NCBI GenBank assembly: GCA_964459305.1
Contig: CAYWNA010000341.1
Location: forward strand, 1 to 12,222
Source: CAYWNA01 sp964459305
Lineage (GTDB): Bacteria > Planctomycetota > Planctomycetia > Pirellulales > Pirellulaceae
Length of the DNA: 12,222 nt
Reading direction: 5' to 3'
The notes under the pieces were generated by a model. It was not told where the DNA came from, did no database searches, and saw nothing but the letters and a program-made list of their open reading frames with translations. The position numbers and the translations under genes are program-made. Shown here piece after piece: positions 1-6,775 of the stretch. Every line of letters begins with the position of its first letter. Positions within the stretch are counted from its first letter, which is position 1.

Positions 1-305
1 ACACAGTCGGCAATCAACTCGCGGCTGGGCAGCGAGAACTTCATCCCGCCATGCCCCATGGCGATCCCGTCGTCGATGCCAATAGTGTTGAAGATAAACG
101 GCACGCCGCCGGCCGCACGCACTTGTTCCTTGATGTAGTACCCGACCTTGTCCAGGTGCGCGTGGCCGGGGATGATGTCAACATACGAATTGACCACCGC
201 GATGAACGGCTTGTCGATATCCGCGTCGGTGTAGTTGCCTGTCCCCTTGAGCAGACTACGATGCGGTGCCCGCTCGACGCCCTTCTTGATCAAATCACTT
301 CTCAT
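1..305 (-). CDS. ilvD: Dihydroxy-acid dehydratase, N-terminal part (truncated by window edge)
   Basis: IlvD dehydrates 2,3-dihydroxy-3-methylbutanoate (and the isoleucine analogue) to the 2-oxo acid in cytosolic branched-chain amino acid synthesis. Only the first 101 codons lie in the window; the gene runs off the left edge with an open frame. Visible family signatures are KPFIAVVNSYVDIIPGHAHL near residues 37-56, then the block DDGIAMGHGGMKFSLPSREL near residues 80-99, matching the IlvD/Edd family closely. No cysteine occurs in the first block; some [2Fe-2S] IlvD enzymes carry one there, so a [4Fe-4S] type is possible, but the later cluster cysteines are not in view. The start is ATG with an upstream GAGAAAGG about 8 nt away. 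The fmdB-like gene ends 42 bp upstream on the same strand, so the two may be cotranscribed. The family call is firm; Edd (6-phosphogluconate dehydratase) is less likely from the N-terminal motif. Confidence 0.95.
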   Translation of the reverse strand, partial: MRSDLIKKGVERAPHRSLLKGTGNYTDADIDKPFIAVVNSYVDIIPGHAHLDKVGYYIKEQVRAAGGVPFIFNTIGIDDGIAMGHGGMKFSLPSRELIADC

Positions 306-347
306 CAACTGCAACCTTTCTCAAATCCGCCAACATCGGGTAACAAC

Positions 348-581
348 CTACTGCATCGGGCATTGCCCCATGCCGCATTCCGGCATGGCGCCACAGCCAC
401 CGTGCTGTGCAGCCTCACACACTGGCAAATCGCCGCCTCCCGCCACATGTGCCGCCGGAACGCTCAAGTGCTTCTCCAGCTTTCGGCCGCCGCAACCAGG
501 GCACTCCGGTACCTCGTCGCCCCGGATCAGAAGTTCGAAGTCGCTTTTGCACTTTTTGCACGTGTATTCGTAGAGTGGCAC
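348..581 (-). CDS. FmdB-family small zinc-ribbon protein with Cys-rich tail
   Basis: A 77-residue protein starting MPLYEYTCKKCKSDFELL, the classic opening of the FmdB putative regulatory / zinc-ribbon family. Two metal-ligand pairs are visible: CKKC at residues 8-11 and CPGC at 27-30, enough for one zinc ribbon. The C-terminal half (from about residue 50) adds four more cysteines (55, 63, 69, 74) in a Gly/Met/Gln-rich tail. The start is a GTG, chosen because it restores the family N-terminus and has a GAGGAG ribosome site 7 nt upstream; longer in-frame extensions upstream run into the repeat element and have no family similarity. Biochemical function is not established for the family; the original link is to formamidase/methylamidase regulation. 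It lies directly upstream of ilvD on the same strand. The family call is confident, the role unknown. Confidence 0.9.
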   Translation of the reverse strand: MPLYEYTCKKCKSDFELLIRGDEVPECPGCGGRKLEKHLSVPAAHVAGGGDLPVCEAAQHGGCGAMPECGMGQCPMQ

Positions 582-588
582 GGCGTTT

Positions 589-594
589 CTCCTC
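589..594 (-). promoter_or_regulatory. Ribosome binding site fixing the GTG start of the FmdB-like gene
   Basis: On the minus strand this reads GAGGAG and lies 7 nt before the GTG codon at 581-579. It decides the start against longer in-frame ATG/GTG codons further upstream. Confidence 0.75.
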
Positions 595-628
595 AAAGAT
601 GGTCGCCTTGGGTAAGATATCTGTCGTC

Positions 629-753
629 CGGTATTGACGCGCCCGACAAAACTCCGATTGCGACGTGGGATAGGCTTCCAGCGTGTCGTTTTCCCTGTGT
701 TTCCGACAGGCTGGAACCCCATCCCACGACTTTTGTCGGGTGTATCGGTATTG
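629..753. mobile_element. MITE-like element with inverted-repeat ends and 8-bp direct repeats
   Basis: The sequence CGGTATTG occurs at 629-636 and again at 746-753, exactly flanking a 109-bp insert (637-745). The insert ends are inverted repeats: CCCGACAAAA at 642-651 against TTTTGTCGGG at 731-740 is perfect over 10 bp, and the five bases outside each arm also match at 2 of 5 positions, the rest being transitions. Inside is a second, larger imperfect palindrome: arms 664-688 and 704-728 (22 of 25 pairs) around a 15-nt loop. No coding potential is present. The geometry, with repeats placed symmetrically 5 nt outside both arms, is what a target-site duplication around a non-autonomous element would give. 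It occupies most of the divergent intergenic region between the FmdB-like gene and nnrE, so it may affect both promoters. The transposase family is unknown. Confidence 0.65.
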
Positions 754-802
754 TAGCTTGAACAACCGAGTTGAGAAACCGCGCTTCGGAGGGTGGCTGA
801 CG

Positions 803-1486
803 ATGACAAGCATCTATCTAGATCGTGACCAGGTACGCGAGGTCGACCGCCGAGCGATCGAGGAATACGGGATGTCCGGGTTGGTTTTGATGGAAAATGC
901 AGGCCGCGGCTGCACGGACAAGCTCTGTGAGTTGGGCGCCGCCGGCCTGGTTGTGATCTGTTGTGGCCGCGGCAACAACGCAGGTGACGGTTTTGTTATC
1001 GCCCGACATCTGGACCTGCGGGGCATGTCCGTTCGGGTAGTGCTGGTCTGCCGTCCGGGTGATTTGCGGGGCGACGCGGCGGCGAACTACGAAATCCTCA
1101 GCAAGTGCCATATCCCGATTGCGGTTTTGGATACGGCTGACGACGAGCGGTTTGAGGAGGCGATCTGCGGCGCGGAGTGGATCGTGGATGCTCTGCTTGG
1201 TACCGGGGCCCGCGGCGAGCCGCGTCCGCCATTGGATCATGTTATCCGGCGGGCGAATGAAGCGCCAGCGAAGAAAATGGCCATCGATTTGCCAAGCGGA
1301 CTCGACTGCAATACGGGACAAGCGGCCAAGCACACCTTCCGGGCGGACCACACATGCACGTTCGTCGCCGCCAAAACCGGTTTCGCCGCCGAACCAGCGA
1401 AAAGGTCCATCGGTCAGGTACACGTCTTGGACATCGGGGCGCCGAGGAGGCTGCTGGCGGAGATGGGAGTTGGGACGGAAGTCTGA
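803..1486 (+). CDS. nnrE: NAD(P)H-hydrate epimerase (YjeF N-terminal domain, stand-alone)
   Basis: NnrE epimerises the R and S forms of damaged, hydrated NAD(P)H so that a dehydratase can restore the cofactor; it acts in the cytosol. The 227-residue product shows the YjeF_N hallmarks in order: LMENAG (29-34), the nucleotide-binding loop CGRGNNAGDG (54-63), DALLGTG (129-135) with the conserved aspartate, and DLPSGLD (162-168). Length is that of the epimerase domain alone; the ADP/ATP-dependent dehydratase domain (NnrD) found in bifunctional bacterial YjeF proteins is absent and would have to be encoded elsewhere. The ATG at 803 is chosen because GGAGGG lies about 8 nt upstream and the protein then starts at the family N-terminus; an in-frame upstream extension would begin inside the MITE-like element. 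It is transcribed divergently from the FmdB-like gene and convergently with the ABC transporter gene. Confidence 0.93.
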   Translation: MTSIYLDRDQVREVDRRAIEEYGMSGLVLMENAGRGCTDKLCELGAAGLVVICCGRGNNAGDGFVIARHLDLRGMSVRVVLVCRPGDLRGDAAANYEILSKCHIPIAVLDTADDERFEEAICGAEWIVDALLGTGARGEPRPPLDHVIRRANEAPAKKMAIDLPSGLDCNTGQAAKHTFRADHTCTFVAAKTGFAAEPAKRSIGQVHVLDIGAPRRLLAEMGVGTEV

Positions 1487-1510
1487 GGCGAGCGATAGAT
1501 GAGGATTCGC

Positions 1511-1571
1511 CGTGGGATAGGCTTCCAGCCTGTCGATGGTGTTGCCTGACAGGCTGGAAGCCTATCCCACG
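1511..1571. repeat. Perfect 24-bp inverted repeat (palindromic intergenic repeat), possible bidirectional terminator
   Basis: Arms 1511-1534 and 1548-1571 are perfect reverse complements over 24 bp, with a 13-nt loop. The arm begins CGTGGGATAGGCTTCCAGCC, the same core as the inner palindrome of the element at 629-753, so the two are copies of one repeat family. It lies in the convergent gap between nnrE and the ABC transporter gene, so the hairpin may stop or protect both transcripts. No T-run follows on either strand, so it is not a canonical intrinsic terminator. Confidence 0.85.
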
Positions 1572-1602
1572 GGTAAGAGAATTCCCGCCGCTCGCCAAAG
1601 AA

Positions 1603-3303
1603 TCAATCAAACTCCAGGAACGCAAACGCAAAATGCACGATCAACACGTACAGCGTCGACCAGAGGATCGTCGTCGTAATTCCGGTGCTGACGTCTCGAC
1701 TGGAATACTTCGGCCGTGCGCCCTGGTGGTAGGCGATGAGCCCAATGCCGATTGAGCAAAGTAGGATCTTGCCCAACAGCCACCAAGTTCCAAGAAACAG
1801 GAATTGATCGGGCACGGCCAGTCGGGCGTGGAAGTGCAGATTCCAGAAATCCGGCCCACGGTCGGGATGCGTGGCCACGAACGCGACCAGGCTGGTTGCG
1901 CCGGCGACCAAATAGCTGATCAGCGTCAGCAGCGGACCGCCTAGGAGGAACGAATACAAGATGGGCGTCAGCAAGTAGTACTTTGGCCACATGCCCATGG
2001 TACGCATGGCGTCCATCTGCCGGCCGTACGACTTGCTGCCCACGTCCGAAGCCACAGCCGCTCCGCACCGCGCTGCAATCAAGATGGTGGCCAATATCGG
2101 CACCAGAATCCGGTACAGGGCGAATCCCATGGACATTAACAGATTCTCGATCAACAGCGGCTTTGTGTACTGCTCGAACGGTAGGAAGCGAAACGTGAAG
2201 TACGTCGTTACAAAACCGATGATCATGCCGCTGATAGCGATATAGGCCCAGGCCGACGGACCGGCGACCAGCCAAAAAAATCGCGAGAAGAAACGAATTC
2301 CCCATAACGGGTTCTTCCAACACGGAAGCAGCCACAAAGGCGTCAGGAGTACCTGCTCGGCTACCTTGGTCGTCGTAGCGAGAAAACCGCCGACCTTCTC
2401 GCCCAGGCGACCTGCCACGTCTCCCGCTCTGCCGATCAAACCGCCAGGCTTTGTCGCGGCGTCGCCAGTGGGTACTGGGCTCATCTGGTCGTGTACGCTG
2501 TCCCAGTCTTTGCGGTCAATCTCTCGCAACGAGCGCGTCACAGGATCGAACAGATACACACGATCAGCAATAGGCGTCAGCACGTCGTAATCGTGAGTGA
2601 CGATGATGGATGTCATCGGATGGGTGGCGTGAGTCGATCGGATCAACGTTGCCACTTCGGCTGCCGTAGCCGTGTCCAGTCCGGAGGTAGGTTCGTCGTA
2701 GAGGATCACGTCGGGGTCGTACGCCAAGGTGCGCGCCACGGCCAGACGTTGGCGCTGGCCACCGCTCAGCGACGCCGTGCGAACGTTTTCCGGGACCCGC
2801 AATTCGTCCAGCCACTCTTTGGCCGAGGGCGAGTCTGTTCCGCTGGTTCGATGCCGTCGACGGTGTGCGCGGGCGATGCGCACGTTGTCCATTGGCGACA
2901 GTTCGTCGAACAAGGCGAAGTCCTGGAACACCACTCCGACGCTGCGACGCCGTGCGGATGGAGCCACTTCCGTGTCGTCATATTTCACCGTGCCCGACGC
3001 GCGGATGCCGGTATCCGATTCACTGATCAGGCCCGCCAGCACTCGCAGAAAAATCGATTTCCCCGCTCCGCTGGGACCGACGATCAACGTGACTTGACCG
3101 GCCGGAAACTGGGCATTCGCGTCTTCAAGCAAGATCCGATCACCCGCAACAACGTTAATCCCTTCCACCTCGACCGCCACGCCTTGAGGCTCAGGCAAAG
3201 GAGATGGGGTATCTTGCGCCGGTTCGGCCATCGAGACCCCGTTGGGAACGCTCGCGCAGACCCTTGGCTCGTTTGCCTCGGCGTTATTCGCCTTGTCTTC
3301 CAT
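1603..3303 (-). CDS. ABC transporter: ATPase fused to MlaE-type permease
   Basis: A 566-residue fusion of two Mla lipid-transport subunits normally encoded separately. The N-terminal ABC ATPase (about 45-270) has Walker A GPSGAGKS (76-83), signature LSGGQ (179-183), Walker B VILYDEP (199-205) and the switch histidine of VTHD (237). A linker of about 50 residues leads to an MlaE-like permease (about 320-566) with several hydrophobic spans and the family hallmark AARCGAAVASDVG followed by QMDAMRTMGM near 410-438. By homology it would move phospholipid or another hydrophobic substrate between inner and outer membrane. The ATG at 3303 overlaps the end of the upstream gene by 20 nt, implying translational coupling; its Shine-Dalgarno sequence is weak, and an in-frame TTG at 3345 would add 14 residues. 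The partner gene upstream (3284-4621) probably supplies the periplasmic subunit. The domain calls are firm; the substrate is inferred. Confidence 0.92.
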   Translation of the reverse strand: MEDKANNAEANEPRVCASVPNGVSMAEPAQDTPSPLPEPQGVAVEVEGINVVAGDRILLEDANAQFPAGQVTLIVGPSGAGKSIFLRVLAGLISESDTGIRASGTVKYDDTEVAPSARRRSVGVVFQDFALFDELSPMDNVRIARAHRRRHRTSGTDSPSAKEWLDELRVPENVRTASLSGGQRQRLAVARTLAYDPDVILYDEPTSGLDTATAAEVATLIRSTHATHPMTSIIVTHDYDVLTPIADRVYLFDPVTRSLREIDRKDWDSVHDQMSPVPTGDAATKPGGLIGRAGDVAGRLGEKVGGFLATTTKVAEQVLLTPLWLLPCWKNPLWGIRFFSRFFWLVAGPSAWAYIAISGMIIGFVTTYFTFRFLPFEQYTKPLLIENLLMSMGFALYRILVPILATILIAARCGAAVASDVGSKSYGRQMDAMRTMGMWPKYYLLTPILYSFLLGGPLLTLISYLVAGATSLVAFVATHPDRGPDFWNLHFHARLAVPDQFLFLGTWWLLGKILLCSIGIGLIAYHQGARPKYSSRDVSTGITTTILWSTLYVLIVHFAFAFLEFD

Positions 3304-4621
3304 GCTTACGTCGTCTCGACAGAATCGGATCGGATTCGCGTACAAAGGGATTCAGAGCGTCGGGCGGACCCGGGGACACGCGCAGAATCAACTCCGACGA
3401 ATCGCTTGTTGTGCTCGTGCTCGAACCTCTTTCCAGCACGAGCCAACGTCGGTCTTTCAACAGAATCTGATTTCGCATTACGCGGGCGAACTCCGGTGTG
3501 ATTCCCCCATCGGGCGTGCCGAGCAGCAATTCGCCAATGCGGTGTACGGTCGGCTCCAGAGGCGTGGCGGCGGCTCGGACAGCTCGCTGAGCCTTGTCGC
3601 TGCGCCAGTGCTTGTCGAACACCTCCTTCAAGCGCGGGTTGCTCACAATCACCTCTTGGACGACTTCCCACGCGATTCGTTGTGTTTCTGGATCGCCCGC
3701 GATCTTGCCTAGGCTGCTGCGAACCACCTCGCGGACCTCGGGATCGCGGGCCACATCGGCGAAGATCTGCTGCTGTACGTCGATGAACTCGTCGGTGTGG
3801 TCTTCAAGCACCGGCATGACTTCCTCTTGCAGGAATCGTGACCACTCTTGCTTTGCCAAGTCTTTCCGCGGCAGCGGTGTCTTGTCGTAGGCGTAGCGCC
3901 AGCCGAATCTCCACAACGAAGCACGCTGCCAGATTTCGCGGCCCACCTCGTTCACTGTCGGCTCGGCGTGCCGGCGAACGATCGGCCAGATCTCTTTCCG
4001 TACGAGCGGGACTAGTTCTTTCTCAACGATCTCCCGCTGATACTTGCCGCCCAGTTGCTCCAACTCGTCGCGACGTCGTTCAAAGGCCGGCGGAAGATCT
4101 TGTTCGACGACGAGAAACGCTTCTCGCAGAGCATCTTCCACGACCGGGCGCAACACCCGCACCACTTCCTCGCGGTGCAGTTCAAACGCGCCGCTCAGTT
4201 CGGCGGCGATCTGTCGCCGCTTCTCCTCTGGCAACACCGTGCGCAAGACCCATTCCACCGAATATGGCGTCTGGTGGTATTTCAGTCTTGCACCACTGTC
4301 GATGGTTGGCGCGCAAGAATAGAGGACGACTTGGCCCGTCAGCCGGGAGTTCGAAAACGAGATACTAGCAACTTCGCCAACCTGTTGGATGGATTCTGGG
4401 CCTGCGACAACAAAGACGGGATCGCGCAGGCGAACGTCGAGGGGTCTTTCGAACTGGAGTTCGGCGACGCGACGGCGACCCGCAGCATAGCTCCACAACT
4501 GTGGCCGCAAATGGGGCTGGACAATCGACTGAGAACCCCGGCCTGCCATGCTCCACCAGCACAGGCCGCCTGCGGCGATCCAAATAGCCAGTCCGATAAC
4601 AACACGCAGTGTCTTTGACAT
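3284..4621 (-). CDS. Membrane-anchored helical protein, possible divergent MCE/MlaD-like partner of the ABC transporter
   Basis: A 445-residue protein with one N-terminal hydrophobic segment (about 6-26, IGLAIWIAAGGLCWWSM) that would anchor it with the bulk outside the cytoplasm. Residues about 55-115 run DVRLRDPVFVVAGP, then QQVGEVASISF and a short beta-rich stretch; the pattern (allowed value, GP/V, VGEV.SI) resembles the core of MCE domains of MlaD-type proteins, but this is my reading by eye. The remainder (about 130-390) is charged and predominantly helical, as in the helical tails of MCE proteins that form tunnels across the periplasm. The C-terminus is Ser/Thr-rich then basic. The ATG at 4621 was chosen because it places the anchor at the N-terminus; an in-frame extension to 4870 would be translated from intergenic repeats. 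It overlaps the fused ATPase-permease gene by 20 nt, arguing for a shared complex. A dedicated domain search is needed to settle the MCE assignment. Confidence 0.75.
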   Translation of the reverse strand: MSKTLRVVIGLAIWIAAGGLCWWSMAGRGSQSIVQPHLRPQLWSYAAGRRRVAELQFERPLDVRLRDPVFVVAGPESIQQVGEVASISFSNSRLTGQVVLYSCAPTIDSGARLKYHQTPYSVEWVLRTVLPEEKRRQIAAELSGAFELHREEVVRVLRPVVEDALREAFLVVEQDLPPAFERRRDELEQLGGKYQREIVEKELVPLVRKEIWPIVRRHAEPTVNEVGREIWQRASLWRFGWRYAYDKTPLPRKDLAKQEWSRFLQEEVMPVLEDHTDEFIDVQQQIFADVARDPEVREVVRSSLGKIAGDPETQRIAWEVVQEVIVSNPRLKEVFDKHWRSDKAQRAVRAAATPLEPTVHRIGELLLGTPDGGITPEFARVMRNQILLKDRRWLVLERGSSTSTTSDSSELILRVSPGPPDALNPFVRESDPILSRRRKHGRQGE

Positions 4622-4918
4622 CGGCGAAATCCACGAGGTTCCAGACAGATACGTATTCGGCGGGTTCGGATGAGTATTGCCCCAACCAGTGGAAACGAAG
4701 CGGCGGCCTATAGCCCCCCCTATCTGTGACTGGCCATATTGTAAGCAGTTGCCCGCAAAACGAGTAGGCCGATCGCTTGCCCCAAGGGGCGACACATTGC
4801 CCAAATCTGGGCATCCGTGTGTTTTCATCCGTGTGCGTAGGAATTGCGAGGCGCCCACGGATAGAATCACACGGATAGATGTGACCGCGCCGACTCCGTG
4901 CGTAAGGTGCGCTGATGG
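4622..4918. repeat. Intergenic region with short direct and inverted repeats and two small hairpins
   Basis: No gene is seen in this stretch. ATCCGTGTG occurs twice in direct orientation (4813-4821, 4827-4835) and is answered by CCACGGAT (4855-4862) and CACACGGAT (4868-4876), so a stem-loop of about 60 nt can form. Just before it are two compact palindromes: GCCCCAAGGGGC (4779-4790) and TGCCC/GGGCA with a 6-nt loop (4798-4813). Reading the minus strand, these lie downstream of the ThuA-like gene and upstream of the Mla-like operon, so they could end the first transcript. The ATCCGTG-type motif resembles low-complexity intergenic repeats I recall from planctomycete genomes. Confidence 0.6.
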
Positions 4919-5881
4919 TCACGTTCCGCTCTTCAGATTGAATCGCTCCATGATCGCTTCGCGATTGAAGTTTTTCGGCGGCGGGTAGTCCTGGTTCTTT
5001 TCCAAATCCTCCATGGTCAATGGCGTGTCGGCGATGCCTTTCGCGGGTACGTCGCCATGGGCGATCCAGACGATCGCGTTCAGCATCAGTTTCCGCAGAT
5101 GCGGGTTGCCCCAGTTCCATTGCCAGTGGCCGCCCGTGAAGCCAAAACCTCGCTGGCCGCCTGTACCCTCGGACGCCCAAGCCAAATGCTGTGGTTCTTT
5201 GCGCTCCAACACGGCGGCTCGCGCGTGCGGATTATTGCTGTGAGCTCCGTCCTTCCGCCGCAGCGTTTCGGCCCCTGGCAGATCGCTGAGGATCGGCGTG
5301 ACACCTTCCATGTTCTCACGGAACCGCATGTGGTAGTACCATTCGTCGTCCATTTCGAACGGATCAACACCGCGAGTTATCGGGTGATCCGGGAAACTTG
5401 TGAACTTAGCCCTCCAATGCGGATTCACGGACCAGAACGCCTCGAAGTAGCCGCCAGTCCATTTGAGGAAGTGATCGCCTGGCTCGCCCTTGGGAACCTC
5501 AACACCGTAGTGCAGCATGGCAATCCCCACGCCTTTGTCCGCCAACGCATCGATTTCTTCCAAATGTCCAATCGCCGGATGCCGTCCGCCGCCGTCTGCG
5601 AAAAACACGATGGCGTCACAGTTGTCGAAGACGAACGTGTCCTTCGGGTAGCCATCGCGCACAACCTCGCATTTGAAATCTGTTACGCTGGCCTCTGTTA
5701 GCTTGGCCAACAATAGACAACCCGCATAATGCTCGTGAGATCCGTAGCCATGGCTTTTCGGCCCAGCCACAAAGACCACTTTCTTCTTGCCACCTTCTTC
5801 AGCGGGTGCCGCCATCGGTCCACCTAGCGTCGCAGCAACAGTCACCACAATTACAGCCAGCAGCAAACACGTATTTTGCAT
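4919..5881 (-). CDS. Exported ThuA-like domain protein
   Basis: A 320-residue protein with a cleavable-looking signal peptide (hydrophobic stretch CLLLAVIVVTVAATLGG, likely cut near residue 26 after a small-residue region). The mature part begins KKKVVFVAGPKSHGYGSHEH, the first strand and loop of the ThuA (trehalose utilisation) glutamine-amidotransferase-like fold, followed by DAIVFFADGGGRHP (89-102), a central MLHYGVE (122-128), DHPITRG (165-171), DEWYYHM (179-185) and GFGFTGGHW (245-253). All are typical of secreted ThuA proteins abundant in planctomycetes. ThuA-fold members lack the usual nucleophilic Cys of GATase1; the histidine of LHYG is the conserved residue here. Function is not defined biochemically; a role in sugar metabolism is usually assumed. 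The start has GAGGAGA about 8 nt upstream. It is probably monocistronic: a 297-bp repeat-bearing gap separates it from the next minus-strand gene. Confidence 0.9.
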   Translation of the reverse strand: MQNTCLLLAVIVVTVAATLGGPMAAPAEEGGKKKVVFVAGPKSHGYGSHEHYAGCLLLAKLTEASVTDFKCEVVRDGYPKDTFVFDNCDAIVFFADGGGRHPAIGHLEEIDALADKGVGIAMLHYGVEVPKGEPGDHFLKWTGGYFEAFWSVNPHWRAKFTSFPDHPITRGVDPFEMDDEWYYHMRFRENMEGVTPILSDLPGAETLRRKDGAHSNNPHARAAVLERKEPQHLAWASEGTGGQRGFGFTGGHWQWNWGNPHLRKLMLNAIVWIAHGDVPAKGIADTPLTMEDLEKNQDYPPPKNFNREAIMERFNLKSGT

Positions 5882-6196
5882 CGTTAGTTCTCCTCGACGA
5901 CTCCTGGACTGTCAATCTTGAAAATGATTCGTTCGTAGTCACGCCTTTAGGCGGAAAGAGCCGGCTAAAGCCGGTACTACGAACCCTAAAAGGCGAAATT
6001 GACGGACGACGAAAGGGTGCGACAATTTGTGTTGTGGAAGGCTTCACCATACTCCAGAGGCTAACCTTCGTCAAACTGGGTAATTACACGAAACTGTGCA
6101 ATATCAGCGACTTAGAAGCGAACCATTGTTCGAAACGGGTTTTTTCGGCAGTTTCGCTGCAAGAACGAATCGCCTACGGTAACTATCGATGTGACC
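5882..6196. other. Divergent intergenic region without a gene
   Basis: This 315-bp region separates the ThuA-like gene (minus) and the sigma factor gene (plus) and must hold both promoters. No protein-coding or RNA gene is supported. It contains the nested palindromic element at 5931-5984 and a weak inverted pair CGAAAC/GTTTCG (6131-6136, 6151-6156) with a T-rich loop before the sigma gene. I could not assign -35/-10 boxes with confidence. Confidence 0.6.
5931..5984. repeat. Nested palindromic intergenic repeat (54 bp) with two internal hairpins
   Basis: Outer arms GTTCGTAGT (5931-5939) and ACTACGAAC (5976-5984) are perfect 9-bp inverted repeats. Inside are two independent hairpins, CGCCTTTAGGCG (5942-5953) and the near-perfect palindrome CCGGCTAAAGCCGG (5961-5974). 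The single strand can fold into a three-way, clover-like shape. It has no coding potential. The motif matches a repeat I recall as dispersed in planctomycete genomes, but copy number cannot be tested here. Confidence 0.8.
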
Positions 6197-6775
6197 ATGC
6201 GGCAACGAAGCTCTAGTGAACCTCGGAATGGTTCCTTACGAAGAACGGAATTCGACTGGTCAGCGGTCTTCCGCCAGCACGACCGTTGGTTGCGGACCGT
6301 TTTGTACTCACGGTTGGGCGAGGCCGAAGCAGTGGAAGAGGTGATGCAGGAGGTTGCGTTGGCTGCTGTCCGTGAGACGGCCTCGCCGGCCGATCCGGCG
6401 AAGGTTGCTCCGTGGCTCTATCGCGTAGCGGTTCGCCAGGCGTTGTTGTATCGCCGCAAGTGCGGTCGACGGCGAAAACTGACGAATCGCTACGCGGACC
6501 GTCATCCTCCCACGGACTGCGACCGAAGCTCGCCGGATCCGTTGGATTGGCTGTTGGCCGAAGAGCGTCGCGCCATGGTGCGAACGGCAATGGACCAGTT
6601 GCCGCAACGGGACGCCGAAATCCTGTTGTTGAAATACACCGAGAATTGGAGTTACCAACAGATCGCCGATCATATGGGGATCAGCCACAGTGCCGTCGAA
6701 TCGCGACTACACCGCGCTCGTCGGCGGATGAGGGCCGAGTTGACGGGACTCGAAACAGCTGGACCGAACCGATGA
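6197..6775 (+). CDS. ECF-type RNA polymerase sigma factor
   Basis: A 192-residue group 4 sigma factor that would direct RNA polymerase to a dedicated set of promoters. Region 2 covers about 22-88 (FRQHDRWLRTVLYSRLG, then AVEEVMQEVALAA for core binding, and APWLYRVAVRQALLYRRK for the -10 contact). Region 4 covers about 125-182, with LPQRDAEILLLKY and the helix-turn-helix WSYQQIADHMGISHSAVESR leading into LHRARRRM. No region 3 and no C-terminal extension are present. The ATG at 6197 is used; a GTG two codons earlier is an alternative, and neither has a strong ribosome site. The last codons overlap the downstream anti-sigma-like gene in ATGA, indicating translational coupling. Family is certain; the regulon and ECF subgroup are not determinable here. 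Confidence 0.94.
   Translation: MRQRSSSEPRNGSLRRTEFDWSAVFRQHDRWLRTVLYSRLGEAEAVEEVMQEVALAAVRETASPADPAKVAPWLYRVAVRQALLYRRKCGRRRKLTNRYADRHPPTDCDRSSPDPLDWLLAEERRAMVRTAMDQLPQRDAEILLLKYTENWSYQQIADHMGISHSAVESRLHRARRRMRAELTGLETAGPNR

Noticed and set aside
51..761. Long plus-strand open frame (236 codons) over the start of the window
   Set aside because: It is antisense to ilvD and the FmdB-like gene, both with strong family motifs, and its product has no recognisable features.
3304..3345. Possible 14-residue N-terminal extension of the ABC fusion from a TTG codon
   Set aside because: No ribosome site precedes the TTG, and it would deepen the overlap with the upstream gene; the ATG at 3303 is simpler, though not proven.
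2491..3501. Plus-strand open frame of 336 codons
   Set aside because: It lies antisense to the ATPase domain and partner gene; the composition is that of a high-GC shadow frame with many Arg/Val residues and no motif.
4622..4870. In-frame extension of the MlaD-like partner gene by 83 codons
   Set aside because: It would translate the repeat-bearing intergenic region and bury the membrane anchor in the middle of the N-terminal part.
6131..6156. CGAAAC / GTTTCG inverted pair with T-rich loop before the sigma factor gene
   Set aside because: A six-base stem with a 14-nt loop is not beyond chance; there is no T-run in the right place for a terminator.
6412..6771. Upstream extension of the anti-sigma-like frame across the sigma gene
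   Set aside because: It overlaps the sigma factor in another frame; the ATGA junction at 6772 is a typical coupled start.
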